From assembly GCF_025264625.1 (NCBI RefSeq), contig NZ_CP093313.1, positions 2,976,001 through 3,040,000 on the forward strand: 64,000 nt of DNA. The letters are read 5' to 3'. Shown here piece after piece: positions 62,139 through 64,000 of the stretch (its first letter is position 1; every line of letters begins with the position of its first letter). Both the position numbers and the translations under genes were made by a program. This DNA is from Occallatibacter riparius. GTDB lineage: Bacteria > Acidobacteriota > Terriglobia > Terriglobales > Acidobacteriaceae. The notes beneath the pieces are model-generated. The model was given only the letters and a program-made list of their open reading frames with translations, made no database searches and was not told where the DNA came from.

Positions 62139-63116
62139 CTACCAGCAGAACTTATCGTCCGTCGCCAGAAAGGCGGTTGGGGCAGGTGACGCCTGGGGAA
62201 GGCCGGCGGCGCATTGGATGGTCTCTGGACCGCTAGCCCGCGCCAGGCGCAGCGCTTCTTCCGCTTCCCGCAAAACCACGACAGGCGAACGGCCGTTGCT
62301 CGGAGCGATGCCGAAGCATGCGCTGAGGCGGACCGCTCTGCCGCCGGCGGTGAAGGGGAGGCCGAAGACCTCGTCGCGGATGCGCTCGGCAAGCAGGACA
62401 GCGTTGACCACAGTGCAGCCCGGCAGGCCGGCGAGGAACTCATCCTTCCCGACGCGGCCGAGCAGGTCGTAGCTGCGCAGAAGGCGAGCGACGCGCTTCG
62501 CCACGTCAACAAGGAGCTGGTCGCACGGGGCGCTGCCAAGCTCGGTGTTCCAGTGGCCGAAGTCGTCGATATCGAAGAGGATCGCGCAAAGCGAAGTCTT
62601 CATGCGCTGCACGCGATCTGTTTCGCGGAAGAGCGCGGCCAGTATGGCCTCGCGGGAATGGACACCGGTGAGCCGGTCGGTGCGGTCATCGCGTGCCATC
62701 TCGTCACGGAGGTGATCGAGTTCGCGCTCGCGCCGATCCGCACGCAGAAGCATATCGAGGCGCACAGCGAGCTGGCCTGCGGTAATCGTGGTGGGCAGAA
62801 CGTCGTTGAGCACCCCTTCCTCAAGACGGCTCTTAACTTCGTCAGAGATTGTGTCCGAAAACAGGACGATGGGGCATCGGCCGCCCGCCTCTGCGCGGGC
62901 CGTGGCGAGGAAACGTCCCAGATCCAGCTCCGGCAGGCGCGCGTCAATCCACGCAGCGGCGGGCGCGTGCGGGCCGATCATCGCTTCAAGCGCAGCTTCA
63001 GGCGACAGGACTATGCGAACCTCCGCGCCAGATGAGGCAAGGACCCGCTCCACATTCGCGAGCAACGCGGGCTCATTGGAGGCCAACAAGTATGTGGTTT
63101 TGAGCGTCTGCGGCAT
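62139..63116 (-). CDS. Pseudo-receiver/GGDEF protein with GKDEF motif
   Basis: 325 aa. Residues 8-125 have a receiver-like fold (TYLLASNEPALLANVERVLA, AAAWIDARLPELDLGRFL). The Asp in WIDARLP is kept, but the N-terminal acidic pair is NE and the conserved Lys is missing (NDVLPTT), so phosphorylation is doubtful. The GGDEF domain (from about 145) has LTGVHSREAILAALF, FDIDDFGHWNTELG and GRVGKDEFLAGLPG. The signature is GKDEF instead of GGDEF, which may weaken or alter cyclase activity. The RxxD I-site is kept (RSYD). It is upstream of the oxidase operon on the same strand, separated by 189 bases with three palindromes. Confidence 0.88.
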   Translation of the reverse strand: MPQTLKTTYLLASNEPALLANVERVLASSGAEVRIVLSPEAALEAMIGPHAPAAAWIDARLPELDLGRFLATARAEAGGRCPIVLFSDTISDEVKSRLEEGVLNDVLPTTITAGQLAVRLDMLLRADRRERELDHLRDEMARDDRTDRLTGVHSREAILAALFRETDRVQRMKTSLCAILFDIDDFGHWNTELGSAPCDQLLVDVAKRVARLLRSYDLLGRVGKDEFLAGLPGCTVVNAVLLAERIRDEVFGLPFTAGGRAVRLSACFGIAPSNGRSPVVVLREAEEALRLARASGPETIQCAAGLPQASPAPTAFLATDDKFCW

Positions 63117-63370
63117 GGGGAGCAGGTCCTCGATGGGGAAGTTATCGGCGCAGATTAGAAAAACCTTAGAGAACGGGCGGGCCGACTGCGACCGAGGGTA
63201 TCGCGGCTGTCGTTACTTTGGTGGAATTGGGGCGCAGAACCCCGGTGATATCATCTGGTTGTTCCCGCCTTTGCGGTGCACCCCATCCATTTTGTTGAGC
63301 GAAAGTCATGGGGAGGCCCTTTGTTGTTTCGGGCCTGAGGCAGGGAAGTAATTGCAGTAGAGGAGTATCC

Positions 63371-63631
63371 GTGGGAATTTCAGCACCACAGACTTTCAAG
63401 GGTGTCACACCTGAACGTTATGAGATTTTGGCAAGCCGCGCCCGTACGGCGGGAATTCCACTGAGCGGGAACTCCGGGTCGGCATCGCTGTTCGGTATTG
63501 AGGTGTGTTGGAACTATTCGCATGAGACGCAGGAACTTATCGTGCAATGCCTGCGCACGCCGTTCTTCATGAAAGATGGCGAGGTCGATGCGAAGATCCG
63601 TAACCTGGTAGAGCAAACCGCGATGGCCTAG
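63371..63631 (+). CDS. Small protein of unknown function
   Basis: 86 aa from the GTG at 63371, with AGAGGAG nine or so bases upstream. It reads VGISAPQTFKGVTPERYEIL, then SGNSGSASLFGIEVCWNYSH, LIVQCLRTPFFMKDGEVDAK, and ends NLVEQTAMA. No signal peptide or membrane segment is present, and I recognise no family, though the composition suits a small alpha/beta cytoplasmic protein. It stands alone between the divergent GGDEF gene and the truncated membrane-protein gene. The 254 bases upstream hold no other clear feature. Confidence 0.75.
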   Translation: MGISAPQTFKGVTPERYEILASRARTAGIPLSGNSGSASLFGIEVCWNYSHETQELIVQCLRTPFFMKDGEVDAKIRNLVEQTAMA

Positions 63632-63679
63632 GGCGGCTGCCCGCGTCAGGCAATGTAAGAAACGATTAAAATAGGGGAA

Positions 63680-64000
63680 GTGGCATTGGTTCCCCTCAAT
63701 CCGCCCGCGGCCGAGGCATTCGCACGGCCTGCGGCCTGGAGCGGTCCCGCAGCATTGAAGTACTGGCATCTCGCCAGCCTTGACGCCCCCTCAGTGGCGG
63801 CGGCATGGGCTTGTGCGTTGGCATGGGCAGCGCGGGTGCGTGTGTCGCAGGCGATGATTGTCGTGCTGGCACTGGTGGTCTGGGCAATCTATTTGGTTGA
63901 TCGCCTACTCGACGCGTGGACCGGACTTCGCGATGCAGGCAGACATAACCTGCAAGAGCGCCACTGGTTCCACTGGCGGCACCGCCGGCTGTTCACCGTG
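63680..64000 (+). CDS. Membrane protein, 3' end outside the window
   Basis: At least 107 codons open to the window edge. The start is GTG at 63680 or TTG at 63686; AGGGGAA (63673-63679) is better spaced for the TTG. One membrane segment is visible (AMIVVLALVVWAIYLVDRLL), preceded by SLDAPSVAAAWACALAWAAR and followed by a basic, His-rich stretch (ERHWFHWRHRR). The WAIYLVDRLLDA pattern recalls multi-helix acidobacterial membrane proteins of unknown function. Nothing can be said about its C-terminal part. Confidence 0.7.
   Translation, partial: MALVPLNPPAAEAFARPAAWSGPAALKYWHLASLDAPSVAAAWACALAWAARVRVSQAMIVVLALVVWAIYLVDRLLDAWTGLRDAGRHNLQERHWFHWRHRRLFTV

Noticed and set aside
1..64000. tRNA, rRNA, CRISPR, prophage or insertion-sequence features
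   Set aside because: I looked at the intergenic regions for cloverleaf-like repeats, direct-repeat arrays and transposase motifs and found none that could be supported by eye.

Overview
The window looks like a chromosomal segment of a soil-type Acidobacteriota, probably class Terriglobia. It is GC-rich and carries several families typical of that phylum: long MacB-like permeases with two FtsX cores (the acidobacterial duplicated orphan permease type), a VWFA-related secreted protein, a GWxTD protein, a PadR regulator beside a permease-prefix protein, and a serine/threonine kinase fused to TPRs. I see no rRNA, tRNA, CRISPR array, phage or insertion sequence. Genes are dense on both strands; the only gene-free stretch above 300 bases is 50111-50455.

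Layout. 58-6250 (minus): permease-prefix membrane protein and its PadR regulator, a DUF421/YetF protein, and two related secreted proteins, one fused to a VWFA domain. 6480-9501 (plus): thiolase, glycerol dehydrogenase and a small secreted coiled-coil protein. 10647-33692 (plus): a very large tripartite-efflux locus with a HlyD adaptor, a MacB-type ATPase, six consecutive paralogous permeases, a second ATPase, a TolC-like outer-membrane protein, and an NtrC-type response regulator and histidine kinase. 33697-37220: a PEP-mutase-like enzyme, a NIPSNAP protein, an ArsR-type regulator and a degenerate retropepsin-like protein. 37325-43642: kinase-TPR protein, GH125 mannosidase and GH3 beta-glucosidase. 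43829-53515: GWxTD protein, EF-P-like protein with an EfpL/YeiP-type loop, DinB protein, malic enzyme, metallophosphoesterase, HemW-like protein and a beta-propeller diguanylate cyclase.

53538-61949 (minus) is the most striking region. It is one tightly overlapping operon, read CoxI, CoxIII, small membrane protein, cytochrome c lipoprotein, XoxF-like PQQ alcohol dehydrogenase, MxaJ/XoxJ-like binding protein, second cytochrome c lipoprotein, CoxII with fused cytochrome c, and probably a HbpS/GlcG-like protein. It reads as a complete chain from periplasmic lanthanide-dependent alcohol oxidation to a dedicated terminal oxidase. The CoxI lacks both the D-channel glutamate (Trp instead) and the K-channel lysine (Gln instead). 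Three ATGC/GCAT palindromes about 52-56 bp apart lie upstream. The window closes with a pseudo-receiver/GGDEF protein (minus), a small unknown protein and a truncated membrane protein (both plus).

Other points worth following: the NtrC-type regulator seems to start at ATT, because no ATG, GTG or TTG can include its receiver aspartates; a sigma-54-like promoter sits upstream of the efflux locus; and a dispersed TGACCACTGA-type repeat lies just before two start codons. All assignments are from reading the sequence and family knowledge; no database search was run.
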